Of a stretch of DNA of 64,000 nt, positions 18,442-26,983 are shown one piece after another; positions within the stretch are counted from its first letter, which is position 1; every line of letters starts with the position of its first letter. The DNA lies in assembly GCF_051209875.1 (NCBI RefSeq), contig NZ_JBNTQY010000001.1, positions 1,550,001-1,614,000 of the forward strand, written 5' to 3'. The position numbers and the translations under genes were made by a program. The stretch comes from Emticicia sp051209875 (GTDB lineage: Bacteria > Bacteroidota > Bacteroidia > Cytophagales > Spirosomataceae). Under the pieces are notes generated by a model that saw nothing but the letters and a program-made list of their open reading frames with translations, was not told where the DNA came from and searched no databases.

Positions 18442-19584
18442 ATGAAAATCGGAATTGTTTGTTATCCTACCTTTGGGGGAAGTGGTGTAGTAGCTACCGA
18501 ACTCGGAAAGGGACTCGCTAAAAATGGTCATCAGGTACACTTTATTACTTATACCCAACCTGCCCGTTTAGATTTCTTCAATGAAAATATATTTTATCAT
18601 GAGGTAAATATTGCCAGTTATCCATTATTTCAATACCCACCTTACGAGTCAGCTTTGGCTGGTAAAATGGTTGATGTTGTGAAATATGAAAAATTAGATT
18701 TACTACATGTGCATTATGCCATTCCACATGCAACTTCGGCATTTTTGGCAAAACAAATCTTGAAATGTCATGGAATAAATATTCCAGTTATCACAACCTT
18801 ACATGGTACTGATATTACAATTGTTGGTAAAGATGCCTCGCTTGCACCAGTTGTTACTTTTAGTATCAACGAGTCAGATGGGGTAACAACTGTTTCAGCA
18901 GATTTACGAAAAGATACTTATGAAGCTTTTGATATTAGAAAAGAAATTGAAGTAATTCCAAACTTCGTTGATTTAGAGCGTTTCAAAAAGCAAAGAAAAG
19001 AGCATTTCAAACGTATTATTTGTCCAAATGATGAAAAATTGTTGGTACATACATCAAACTTCCGCCGAGTAAAGCGTATTGAAGACATCATAAAGATATT
19101 TGCAAAACTAAAAACTCAAATACCAAGTAAACTATTGCTTGTTGGTGATGGACCTGAGCGTGGACCAATGGAACAATTAAGTCGTGATTTGAATTTGGGC
19201 GAAGATGTTCGTTTTGTTGGAAAATTAGATGCAATTGAAGAGGTTTTGTCGGTAGCTGATTTGTTTTTAATGCCTTCCGAAAAAGAAAGTTTTGGTTTGG
19301 CAGCGTTAGAAGCAATGGCTTGTGAAGTACCTGTCATTTCATCAAATACTGGTGGCCTACCTGAGTTGAATGTTCAGGGAGTAACAGGATTTTTGAGTAA
19401 TGTAGGCGATGTTGATGACATGGTAAAAAATGCCATATATATTTTGCAAGACGAAAATTTGCCTACTTTTAAAGCAAATGCCTTGGCTCGTGCAAAAGAG
19501 TTTGATATTACTAATATCGTCCCAATGTACGAACGATATTATGAGAAGGTTTTGATAGGAGAAGGTGTAGGCAGTTTACAGTAA
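18442..19584 (+). CDS. bshA: N-acetyl-alpha-D-glucosaminyl L-malate synthase BshA
   Basis: 380 aa GT4 glycosyltransferase. The N-terminus MKIGIVCYPTFGGSGVVATE is the hallmark of BshA, with the glycine-rich loop GGSG that binds UDP-GlcNAc. The central HVHYAIPHA and HGTDIT segments and the C-terminal EKESFGLAALEAMA donor-site motif are intact. It joins GlcNAc to L-malate in the first step of bacillithiol synthesis, a low-molecular-weight thiol known in Bacillota and many Bacteroidota. bshB and bshC are not in the window, so the pathway genes are dispersed. It is convergent with htpG and shares a bidirectional terminator. Confidence 0.95.
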   Translation: MKIGIVCYPTFGGSGVVATELGKGLAKNGHQVHFITYTQPARLDFFNENIFYHEVNIASYPLFQYPPYESALAGKMVDVVKYEKLDLLHVHYAIPHATSAFLAKQILKCHGINIPVITTLHGTDITIVGKDASLAPVVTFSINESDGVTTVSADLRKDTYEAFDIRKEIEVIPNFVDLERFKKQRKEHFKRIICPNDEKLLVHTSNFRRVKRIEDIIKIFAKLKTQIPSKLLLVGDGPERGPMEQLSRDLNLGEDVRFVGKLDAIEEVLSVADLFLMPSEKESFGLAALEAMACEVPVISSNTGGLPELNVQGVTGFLSNVGDVDDMVKNAIYILQDENLPTFKANALARAKEFDITNIVPMYERYYEKVLIGEGVGSLQ

Positions 19585-19603
19585 GCAGTCTTTATCCATT
19601 TAT

Positions 19604-19641
19604 AAAAAAACTCACAAGAACTAAATCATGTGAGTTTTTTT
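19604..19641. terminator. Bidirectional terminator between bshA and htpG
   Basis: An A-run (19604-19610) and CTCACA (19611-19616) pair with TGTGAG (19629-19634) and the following T-run to 19641. The symmetric A/T flanks serve both convergent genes. Confidence 0.85.
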
Positions 19642-19668
19642 ATGTTTGAAAGTCAGCTAATGCTAATT

Positions 19669-21477
19669 TTACAAACCTGCTACTGTGCGTTCTACAAATT
19701 TGGTTAATTCAGCACCAGTGAGCATTCCTTGAGCTAATAAACCTAAATCATACAACTGCTTTGTCAGTGCCTTTTGGGCTTCAATATCTTCAGTTTTTAA
19801 TAATTTACTAATCAAACTGTGGTTTGAATTGACTACTACATTATTGCCCATTGGCATCATGCCAAACATATCTCCTTGCCCACTGATACGTTGCATATCT
19901 TTCCAACGACGCATGAATTCAGGTTGAACAATACTCACAGGTGTTTCATCAGGTGAAAGCGATTCAAGTTGAATCGTATTATTCCCTGCTACACTTTTGA
20001 ATAATTCTTCTACTTTCTTTTTCTCATCTTCATTCAATACACTTTCTAAATTCAGCCCTTTGTCAATCAATTTATCAATGCTATCTGAATCTACTCTTTT
20101 GAAAGTTGTTTTTTCTAATTTTGATTCCAAAGCATTAATAAAGTGAGCGTCCAGCGGGGAATCAAGCACTAAAACATCATACTCACGTTTCTTTGCCGAT
20201 GCAATAAAAGCATCTTGTTGGTTGATGTCGTTGGCATATAAGAATACAACTTGGTCTTCTTTATTCGTCTGATTTACCTGTACTTTTTCACGGTACTCAT
20301 CAATTGTAAAATGCTTACCATCAACGTTTTTTAATAAGATAAATTCTTTTGCACGGTCATAGAATTTATCGTCTGAAACGATACCATATTTCACAAACAC
20401 ACCTACACTTTCCCATTTTTCTTCAAAACCTGTGCGGTCGTTGCGGAAGATTTCTTGTAATTTATCAGCAACTTTTTTAGTGATGTGAGAATTGATTTTC
20501 TTCACATTGCCGTCCGCCTGTAAATAACTACGAGAGACGTTCAATGGAATATCAGGTGAATCAATCACACCATGAAGCATTTGCAAGAATTCAGGAACAA
20601 CGTCTTTTACGTCGTCAGTAATGAACACCTGACGGCTGTATAATTGTACTTTATCACGATTGAGTTGAAAATCCTTCTTGATTTTCGGGAAGTACAAAAC
20701 ACCAGTTAAGTTGAATGGATAATCAACATTTAAATGAATCCAAAAAAGTGGTTCTTCACCAAATGGATACAATTCTTTGTAGAATGCTTTATAATTTTCA
20801 TCTGTTAATTCAGAAGGAGATTTTGTCCAAATTGGATTTGGATTATTGATAACTTTTCCAGCAAATTCAATCTCAATTGGCAAGAATTTGGCGTATTTTT
20901 CTAAAATACCACTAATTCTGAAATTATCTAAAAATTCTTCTGAATCAGCCGCTATGTGCAAAATGATGTCAGTTCCACGCTCTGCTTTTTCAACTTCAGT
21001 GATTTCAAATTCTGTACTACCATCACAAATCCAACGAGCAGGTGTTGTATCACGGAATGATTTAGTAATGATTTCTACATTTTCAGCAACCATAAATGCC
21101 GAGTAAAAACCTAAACCAAACTGTCCAATTATTTGATTAGTATCAGGAGTATCTTTGTATTTTTCTAAGAATTCTTTTGCTCCCGAAAAAGCAATTTGGT
21201 TGATGTATTTTTTGATGTCTTCGGCATTCATCCCAATTCCTTTGTCAGAAATAGTGATCGTTTTTGCCTCTTTATCGACCGAAACTTTGATTGTTAAATC
21301 ACCTAATTCGCCATCAAATTCACCCATTGAAGCTAATTTCTTTAGCTTTTGAGTGGCATCAACCGCATTTGAAACCAACTCACGTAAGAAGATTTCGTGG
21401 TCGGAATAAAGAAATTTTTTGATGATTGGAAAAATATTTTCCGTGTTAATCGAAATTGTACCTTTTTCAGCTACCAT
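19669..21477 (-). CDS. htpG: Molecular chaperone HtpG (Hsp90)
   Basis: 602 aa, normal length for bacterial Hsp90. The GHKL ATP site is clear: LRELVSNAVDA, SDKGIGM and GQFGLGFYSAFMV in the first 130 residues. The middle domain has the LYFPKIKKDF strand and the catalytic Arg segment NVSRSYLQADGNVKKI. The C-terminal dimerisation domain is complete. Cytosolic ATP-dependent chaperone. Monocistronic, convergent with bshA, with no HrcA-type CIRCE element seen upstream. Confidence 0.97.
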   Translation of the reverse strand: MVAEKGTISINTENIFPIIKKFLYSDHEIFLRELVSNAVDATQKLKKLASMGEFDGELGDLTIKVSVDKEAKTITISDKGIGMNAEDIKKYINQIAFSGAKEFLEKYKDTPDTNQIIGQFGLGFYSAFMVAENVEIITKSFRDTTPARWICDGSTEFEITEVEKAERGTDIILHIAADSEEFLDNFRISGILEKYAKFLPIEIEFAGKVINNPNPIWTKSPSELTDENYKAFYKELYPFGEEPLFWIHLNVDYPFNLTGVLYFPKIKKDFQLNRDKVQLYSRQVFITDDVKDVVPEFLQMLHGVIDSPDIPLNVSRSYLQADGNVKKINSHITKKVADKLQEIFRNDRTGFEEKWESVGVFVKYGIVSDDKFYDRAKEFILLKNVDGKHFTIDEYREKVQVNQTNKEDQVVFLYANDINQQDAFIASAKKREYDVLVLDSPLDAHFINALESKLEKTTFKRVDSDSIDKLIDKGLNLESVLNEDEKKKVEELFKSVAGNNTIQLESLSPDETPVSIVQPEFMRRWKDMQRISGQGDMFGMMPMGNNVVVNSNHSLISKLLKTEDIEAQKALTKQLYDLGLLAQGMLTGAELTKFVERTVAGL

Positions 21478-21694
21478 AATTTATTGACATTTTTACATGA
21501 ATACAAATCTTTTGCGACCCTAAAAGCCAGCGAAGTCTATTCATCAAAGCTTGTTCCAAAGCCCTAAATACTGACAGATTGGCAGTTTTTGAAAATATTT
21601 TTAGCGTAAAATATACTAATCTTGACTAAAACCGTGTTTATTCGATTAATTAGTTAATTGTACTTTTAGCTCATATCATTTTTTATTGTCAAAT

Positions 21695-21714
21695 GCTAAC
21701 CGCTAAGAGCTAAC
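21695..21714. repeat. GCTAACCGCTAAGAGCTAAC word repeat
   Basis: A 20-nt run of GCTAA-type words upstream of the beta-barrel gene, matching the words in the 423-547 repeat. The inverted arm, if any, is short (TTTTAGCTC at 21664-21672). Confidence 0.45.
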
Positions 21715-21731
21715 CACAAAACCAAACACTC

Positions 21732-22313
21732 GTGAAGAAACTCATCATTATCTGTTCATTTTTTGCTATTTGTTCGCAATCCTTTGCCCAAGCTGAATAT
21801 CATACACCTTTCAGATGGGATATTGGGATGCACTATGCTCGTCCGAGCAATTATGGTGTTGGTTTAGGTATTTTTACTGAACCTAAATATTTGGTAACAG
21901 ATAATTTGTCAGTTGGAGTGAGAGCAGAAGCAACCGTACTTGGGCGTTTGAAAACAAATGCTTCAGAAGATGCAGGAGGCTCATTGGGTTGGGTTACTTC
22001 ATTGCTTGCTATCTCTGATTATCATTTTGGAGAAGGGCAAATTCGCCCCACTATCGGGTTTGGGGCTGGGCTTTTCCGACCAACGGCAGCTTCATATAGC
22101 AAAGGTGATAAATACCCAGAACTGGCTCGTGGAAGTAAATTTGGTATTTCACCACGCTTCGGATTAGATATTTGGCATTTCAGATTATCAGCCGACTACA
22201 ATTTTATTTTTGGACAAAGAAATCTTATTGACGGACAAAGCATTAATCTCAACCAAAACCATTTGACTATTAAATTAGGTATTTTCTTTGGTGGTGGGAT
22301 ACGAGAGGAGTAA
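21732..22313 (+). CDS. Secreted outer-membrane beta-barrel-like protein
   Basis: 193 aa. Signal peptide at 1-20 (ICSQSFAQ). The mature part is made of alternating amphipathic strands (NYGVGLGIF, NLSVGVRAEATVLG, IRPTIGFGAGLF, HLTIKLGIFFGGG) and ends near an aromatic strand, typical of small OmpA/OmpW-like 8-strand barrels. The start is GTG at 21732; no ATG is available at the signal peptide. It converges on the DUF4249 gene with only 2 nt between the stops and no terminator between them. Function unknown. Confidence 0.7.
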   Translation: MKKLIIICSFFAICSQSFAQAEYHTPFRWDIGMHYARPSNYGVGLGIFTEPKYLVTDNLSVGVRAEATVLGRLKTNASEDAGGSLGWVTSLLAISDYHFGEGQIRPTIGFGAGLFRPTAASYSKGDKYPELARGSKFGISPRFGLDIWHFRLSADYNFIFGQRNLIDGQSINLNQNHLTIKLGIFFGGGIREE

Positions 22314-22315
22314 AC

Positions 22316-23359
22316 TCAATCAATCCAGCCTCGTGGTTTTGTTGGCGTTCGATTAGGTCCTTCGATACAAACATAAGTAACACCATTTGTTGTCGGATTT
22401 GTCTTTCTACCTAATAAGCCAACAGGCTGAGCTTTACCAGCTGCATTTGCTCGATTGAGCCAATATTTTACCGTAGAACTACTTGCTACAATAAAAGTAC
22501 CTGTAATTAATTCATTTGGATTGGTTAGATTTTTTACATTTCCCACAATAGCGGCAGGAGGGGTATCTACCAAAGTTCCTGTTCTTTCGGTTTGATCGCT
22601 GATAAGTTTCAAAAAGCGGTAGGTTTCTTGACTAATACCTAATTGTTTGATTTCAAATAACGAACCCGCCATTTGATAATAAGGAATTTTAGCAACCAAT
22701 TTTCCTATAACAGGCCTGCCATTGGAATAAATATCACTAAAGATATTCCAATCTTCGTTATGAAGAATTTCCCAGCAATTTTGGTTGCAATAATAATCAT
22801 AATTGAATTCAGTTTTACAAACAAACTGTCGTTCCCATAATGTCCAAGTCCAGAGATAATAGTTTTTCTGTTCAGCTGGGTCTTTGAAGTCAACATATAT
22901 AAAATTTGCTGGAATTTTCTTGATACCATTTTCAATGCCATTTACTTCAAATTCGTCATAAATTTCATCGATTTTTGGTGTATCTGGCATTATTTGGTCA
23001 TTAGATTCATATTTTGTTCCATCACTTTTCTGAAATTTCAATTGATATGAATTACCAACTTTTGCACGAAATAAAGCAGGTAAAGCATAGACGCCTTCTC
23101 CCTGATTGAGAAATGAAATACTCTCTTTTCCATTGATAATAAGCTCAACTTTTAAGTTTGGGATTTCACTATTATAAATTGTTTCATTTTCATGTACGGT
23201 AGCTTGAATTTTGATTTTTTGTTGTGTGTCTTCATCTGTCAAAATACCATCTACAACCATTATTTTTAATGAACTTTCATTCAACGTTTCAAAAGGCTCT
23301 ACACATGAGCAGGCCCACAGTGCGATTGCACATAAGAATATTTTTCTTCTTTTGAACAT
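22316..23359 (-). CDS. DUF4249 lipoprotein
   Basis: 347 aa. Lipoprotein signal peptide with lipobox ALWACSC near residues 13-19. The DUF4249 signature is the immunoglobulin-like start ESSLKIMVVDGILTDEDT and later YYLWTWTLWERQF. This Bacteroidota family normally lies right after a TonB-dependent receptor, where it is thought to act as a surface-exposed partner. Here no receptor gene adjoins: the upstream neighbour is the divergent tonB gene and the downstream neighbour is the convergent barrel gene. It may work with a receptor encoded elsewhere. Four Cys in the middle (FVCKTEFNYDYYCNQNCWE) suggest disulfides. Confidence 0.82.
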   Translation of the reverse strand: MFKRRKIFLCAIALWACSCVEPFETLNESSLKIMVVDGILTDEDTQQKIKIQATVHENETIYNSEIPNLKVELIINGKESISFLNQGEGVYALPALFRAKVGNSYQLKFQKSDGTKYESNDQIMPDTPKIDEIYDEFEVNGIENGIKKIPANFIYVDFKDPAEQKNYYLWTWTLWERQFVCKTEFNYDYYCNQNCWEILHNEDWNIFSDIYSNGRPVIGKLVAKIPYYQMAGSLFEIKQLGISQETYRFLKLISDQTERTGTLVDTPPAAIVGNVKNLTNPNELITGTFIVASSSTVKYWLNRANAAGKAQPVGLLGRKTNPTTNGVTYVCIEGPNRTPTKPRGWID

Positions 23360-23587
23360 GTAAAAGTAATTGTATCAGAATTTTGTATAGGATTAATCCT
23401 ATTTATCCGAAAGTTAATGATAAATAGAGCTAATTTAAGTTATTATATGAATTTTTAATTTAAAAATAAATATTTAGACAAATATCTAAATATTTATTGT
23501 CATTTCCTTGCAGGATTCATTTTTGTTATTTAACATTGTGTCGTAATTCAATAAAACTACCAAATGTTCAACTAAACTTTACACAAA

Positions 23588-24406
23588 ATGAAATCTATCA
23601 ATGCAATTCAACCATCGCTCGATGACATGATTTTCGAGCATCGCAACAAGGCTTATGGAGCGTATGAGCTTCGTACAAGTTATACCAAAACTATCAATCG
23701 TGCCTTTGTAATAGGCGTGGGTGTGTTTTTATTAATGTTATTGACAAATTTTATTTTTGCTCGGCAAAAGGATAAGCAAGAAACAGTCATAGATGTAGAT
23801 TTGACAGCTCAAAATATTCATGATGAAGAACTGCCTGTAATCGAAAAGCCTAAAGAAATAGAGCCCCCAAAAGAGGTAGAGCAATTAAAAACGATCGCTT
23901 ATTTAATTCCAGAAGTGGTAGAGGAAACTCAAAATGAAACACCTCCACCTACGCAAGAAGCTATTGAAATAGCTGTAATTAGCGATAAAACGCAAGATGG
24001 AAAAGAATCTGAGGGCATTGCTGAAACACCACCCGCTGAAGCTCCAACTGCTGTTACAAAAGTGGTTGAATTACCAGAAGAAGATAACGCTCCATTTCTA
24101 ACTGTAGAAATGAAACCTTCATTTGTAGGTGGTGATAAAGAAATGTATAAATTTTTGTCACAAAATCTGAAGTATCCAAGTGCGGCTCAACGAGCCAATA
24201 TACAAGGAAAAGTATTTCTGAAATTTATTGTTGAGAAAGATGGTAGTATCACAGGAGTGGAAACGATGAAAGGCATCGGTTTTGGTTGTGATGAAGAAGC
24301 TGCTCGTGTGGTAAAATTGATGCCAAAATGGATTGCAGGGAAACAAAATGGTAGAAATGTAAGAGTATTTTTCACCATTCCTGTTTTTTTTAGATTAGAT
24401 GATTAG
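23588..24406 (+). CDS. TonB family energy transducer
   Basis: 272 aa with TonB order: cytoplasmic N-terminal ~37 residues (DDMIFEHRNKAYGAYELR is the Bacteroidota signature), one transmembrane helix at about 38-57, a Pro/Glu-rich periplasmic spacer (about 75-160), and the C-terminal TonB domain at about 185-272 (LKYPSAAQRANIQGKVFLKFIVEKDG). It would couple the proton motive force, via ExbBD, to outer-membrane receptors such as those at 14403-17177 and 42483-45770. ExbB/ExbD are not here. Monocistronic. Confidence 0.93.
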   Translation: MKSINAIQPSLDDMIFEHRNKAYGAYELRTSYTKTINRAFVIGVGVFLLMLLTNFIFARQKDKQETVIDVDLTAQNIHDEELPVIEKPKEIEPPKEVEQLKTIAYLIPEVVEETQNETPPPTQEAIEIAVISDKTQDGKESEGIAETPPAEAPTAVTKVVELPEEDNAPFLTVEMKPSFVGGDKEMYKFLSQNLKYPSAAQRANIQGKVFLKFIVEKDGSITGVETMKGIGFGCDEEAARVVKLMPKWIAGKQNGRNVRVFFTIPVFFRLDD

Positions 24407-24487
24407 ATATTTGTATAATTATTTTCAATAGACTTTATATAAAACAGCAGTATAAAGTCTATTGATTCATTTAACCAACTCTAACTT

Positions 24488-25234
24488 ATGACCTCAAAAT
24501 TACTTTTAAAGAAATTTATTACTTGTCTCATCGCTGGGCTTAGCTCTACTGCACTATTATTAGTTTTGGGAAATAGTGGAAACATTCCTTGGTTTCCTCC
24601 TGCAGTTGTCTTTTCATTCGTTGGTATTTCTTTACTAATTGCCTTGCTTTTTCCTTTTATTTGGCAGTTTTTAGAGAATAAACAAAAAATAGATTCGAAT
24701 AAAATCTATGGATTTATATATACTTTCATTCGATTTATAATTGCCTTCAATTTGATGAGTTTTGGTTGGAAAAAGGTTTTTGGACTTCAATTTGTTGTAC
24801 CAAATAATATTGCCAGTCAACCAATGAACCAACAATCAGGCGAATGGCTTACTTGGTATTATTTTGGTTATTCGCTTACTTTTGGACTTATCACTGCTGC
24901 CATTCAAATTGTTGGTTCTTACTTATTATTGTTCCGAAAAACCATGCTTTTGGCTGCAATTATATTGTTTTCTTTTATGCTCAATCTGACTTTAATCAAT
25001 ATTTTTTATCAAATGAATGGAGGAGCATTGTTACAATCTATTATTTTAAGTATAGGAATTTTGTTCCTAATCCTGCTTGATTATGAGCGTCTTGTCGTGT
25101 TTTTCTTGAAAACAAAATCTACATTACCATCTATTTCCTTAACAACTATTTTTACCAAGAATATTATTCGATTTGCCTTAATTATCTTGTCATTATTATT
25201 TACACTTTATTTAAAAACTTTGATAAAATCCTAA
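24488..25234 (+). CDS. DoxX-like multi-pass membrane protein
   Basis: 248 aa with about seven hydrophobic helices. The segment FMLNLTLINIFYQMNGG and the preceding GWKKVFGLQF with WYYFGYS resemble the DoxX/DUF417-like membrane family in Bacteroidota. There is no signal peptide or soluble domain. It follows the tonB gene by 81 nt on the same strand and ends before a clear terminator. Function is unknown; DoxX proteins are linked loosely to redox or membrane integrity. Confidence 0.6.
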   Translation: MTSKLLLKKFITCLIAGLSSTALLLVLGNSGNIPWFPPAVVFSFVGISLLIALLFPFIWQFLENKQKIDSNKIYGFIYTFIRFIIAFNLMSFGWKKVFGLQFVVPNNIASQPMNQQSGEWLTWYYFGYSLTFGLITAAIQIVGSYLLLFRKTMLLAAIILFSFMLNLTLINIFYQMNGGALLQSIILSIGILFLILLDYERLVVFFLKTKSTLPSISLTTIFTKNIIRFALIILSLLFTLYLKTLIKS

Positions 25235-25291
25235 AATTTACTCTTTTCCTGCCTAATTCTGCACGTGTAATGTGCTTATGAATAGGTTTTG

Positions 25292-25327
25292 ATAGTCCGT
25301 TCAATATTTGTTCGGGCTATTTTTTTG
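25292..25327 (+). terminator. Rho-independent terminator after the DoxX-like gene
   Basis: ATAGTCCG (25292-25299) pairs with CGGGCTAT (25313-25320) with one G-T pair, followed by a T-run to about 25327. Confidence 0.75.
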
Positions 25328-25349
25328 TTAAAGATTACAATGAAATGAG

Positions 25350-25357
25350 TAGTTTTG
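25350..25357 (+). promoter_or_regulatory. Candidate -7 box for nspC
   Basis: TAGTTTTG matches TAnnTTTG, with TTTTTTG ending about 22 nt upstream (25327), overlapping the preceding terminator. 60 nt before the nspC ATG. Confidence 0.45.
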
Positions 25358-25416
25358 TAAAACAATAATGGCATCCAAAGCATTATACATTTTACATTAT
25401 TCATTTTACTTTAAAA

Positions 25417-26559
25417 ATGTCAATAGATATTTCGAAAATTCCTTCGCCGTGTTATGTTTTAGAAGAAAGACTTTTACGCCGAAATCTTGAATTATTAAAC
25501 CGAGTCCAAACCGAATCTGGTGCATCAATCATTGTTGCCCTGAAAGGCTTTTCGATGTACGCAACTTTCCCAATGGTAGCTCAATATCTGTCGGGTGCAA
25601 CAGCCAGTTCACTCAACGAAACTCGCTTAATTGTAGAAGAAATGGGTTGCTTAGCACATACGTATTGTCCTGCTTATAAGCCACAAGAATTTGACCAAAT
25701 AATGGCAAATAGCAGCCATATTACATTCAATTCTTTGAATCAATGGAATCAGTTTAAAGATAAAGTACAAGGTTTTGAACGTAAAATTTCGTGCGGAATC
25801 AGAATAAATCCTCAATATGCCGAGGTAGAAACTGACATGTACAATCCTTGTATAGCTGGTTCGAGATTGGGTATTACAAGAGATTTACTTGGTGAAAAAT
25901 TGCCTGAAGGAATTGAAGGACTACATTCGCACACACTTTGCGAAAATGATTCTTATACTTTAGAACGCACATTGGTTCATATCGAAGAGAAATTTGGTGA
26001 TTTATTGCACCAAGTAAAATGGCTAAATCTCGGTGGTGGGCATTTAATGACCCGTGAAGGCTATAACCATGAACATTTGATTGCTTTGATAAAACGTCTG
26101 CGAGCCACATATAATATTGATATTATACTCGAACCTGGCTCCGCCATTGGCTGGCAAACTGGCTATCTAACTTCCACGGTCTTAGATATTGTTGATGCTC
26201 AAGGTATTGATGTCGCAATTTTGGATGTATCTTTTGCCGCTCACATGCCCGATACCCTCGAAATGCCTTATAAACCACGTATTTGGGGTGCAACTGATGC
26301 AGTAGTTGGAAATATAAAACCTACTTATCGCATGGGTGGCATGACTTGTTTGGCCGGCGATTTTATGGGAGATTATTCTTTTGAAAAACCGCTACAAATT
26401 GGTGATAGTGTAGTTTTTGATGATATGATTCACTATACAATGGTAAAAACCACCACATTTAATGGGGTAGGTTTACCATCAATCGGAATTTGGAAAGAAA
26501 ATGAAACTTTTCAATTATTGAAAAGTTTTGGTTTTGAAACTTATAAAGATAGGCTTTGA
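25417..26559 (+). CDS. nspC: Carboxynorspermidine/carboxyspermidine decarboxylase
   Basis: 380 aa, fold III PLP enzyme of the alanine racemase type. The N-terminus SPCYVLEERLLRRNLELL is typical of NspC. PLP Lys43 lies in VALKGFSMY, the HSHTLCEND loop near 170 and GGGHLMTREGY near 205 follow, and the EPGSAIGW segment contacts phosphate. The C-terminal half has CLAGDFMGDY, with the active-site Cys-Asp of this family. The enzyme decarboxylates carboxy(nor)spermidine to (nor)spermidine, the alternative polyamine route of Bacteroidota. The neighbour at 26984 is of the saccharopine dehydrogenase superfamily but looks closer to lysine 6-dehydrogenase than to the synthase partner. Confidence 0.94.
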   Translation: MSIDISKIPSPCYVLEERLLRRNLELLNRVQTESGASIIVALKGFSMYATFPMVAQYLSGATASSLNETRLIVEEMGCLAHTYCPAYKPQEFDQIMANSSHITFNSLNQWNQFKDKVQGFERKISCGIRINPQYAEVETDMYNPCIAGSRLGITRDLLGEKLPEGIEGLHSHTLCENDSYTLERTLVHIEEKFGDLLHQVKWLNLGGGHLMTREGYNHEHLIALIKRLRATYNIDIILEPGSAIGWQTGYLTSTVLDIVDAQGIDVAILDVSFAAHMPDTLEMPYKPRIWGATDAVVGNIKPTYRMGGMTCLAGDFMGDYSFEKPLQIGDSVVFDDMIHYTMVKTTTFNGVGLPSIGIWKENETFQLLKSFGFETYKDRL

Positions 26560-26634
26560 TTAGCCTCTGCCTTCGACAATTCCATTGCGGCTACACTCAA
26601 GCAGCGGAAATTCTCTCCCGTTCCCTGAGGGATG

Positions 26635-26667
26635 ATTTGTGCCACATCTCAAAGATGTGGCACAAAT
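26635..26667. repeat. Perfect 15-bp palindromic hairpin (REP-like)
   Basis: ATTTGTGCCACATCT (26635-26649) and its exact complement (26653-26667) are separated by CAA. The stem is GC-richer than the surroundings and there is no T-run. Its core GTGCCACAT recurs in the repeat at 55293-55353. Confidence 0.7.
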
Positions 26668-26707
26668 GTGTCATAAATTTTTGTTTAATTAAATTCTCTT
26701 AATTTCC

Positions 26708-26737
26708 TTGTAAATGTCTTTTCGTTTTCTACATTTG
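26708..26737 (+). promoter_or_regulatory. Candidate Bacteroidota promoter in the nspC-Lys6DH spacer
   Basis: TTG at 26708-26710, a 19-nt spacer and TACATTTG at 26730-26737 match the -33/-7 pattern well. Predicted start about 26744, some 240 nt before the ATG at 26984. Confidence 0.5.
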
Positions 26738-26884
26738 CATAAAAATTATTCTTCATTTGTTTAAAGACTTAAAATACCTCTTGGCACGCCTTGCATATCT
26801 TCGCAGTGCTTGCTCATTTGTTCCTGACGCTTGTTAGGTTGTATTTTTACGTTTAATTTCCGACAAAGTTTATCAGTTTTGTAG

Positions 26885-26930
26885 GATAGGTTTTTAACCT
26901 GTCTTTCTAAGAAACGAGTTAAAAACTCGT
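26885..26930. repeat. Two adjacent small hairpins
   Basis: GATAGGTT/AACCTGTC (26885-26903) and ACGAGTT/AACTCGT (26914-26930), each with a 3-nt loop. They lie 55-100 nt before the ATG at 26984, in its likely leader. Confidence 0.5.
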
Positions 26931-26983
26931 TGTGCCTTGTCGCATTTATACTTCATCATAACATATTTTAATCTTTTCCTACA

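Larger units (their letters stand above)
26560..26983. other. 424-nt spacer with promoter-like boxes and three hairpins
   Basis: No gene recognised. It contains a 15-bp hairpin (26635-26667), a TTG-19-TACATTTG promoter-like arrangement (26708-26737), a locally GC-richer stretch (about 26772-26840) and two further small hairpins (26885-26930). Transcription from the promoter would give a ~240-nt leader for the gene at 26984, or a separate RNA ending near the hairpins. Confidence 0.5.

Noticed and set aside
26757..26850. Minus-strand short peptides opposite the 26984 leader (for example one ending RRAKRYFKSLNK)
   Set aside because: Very short, preceded by stops, no start with context and no family; not supported as genes.
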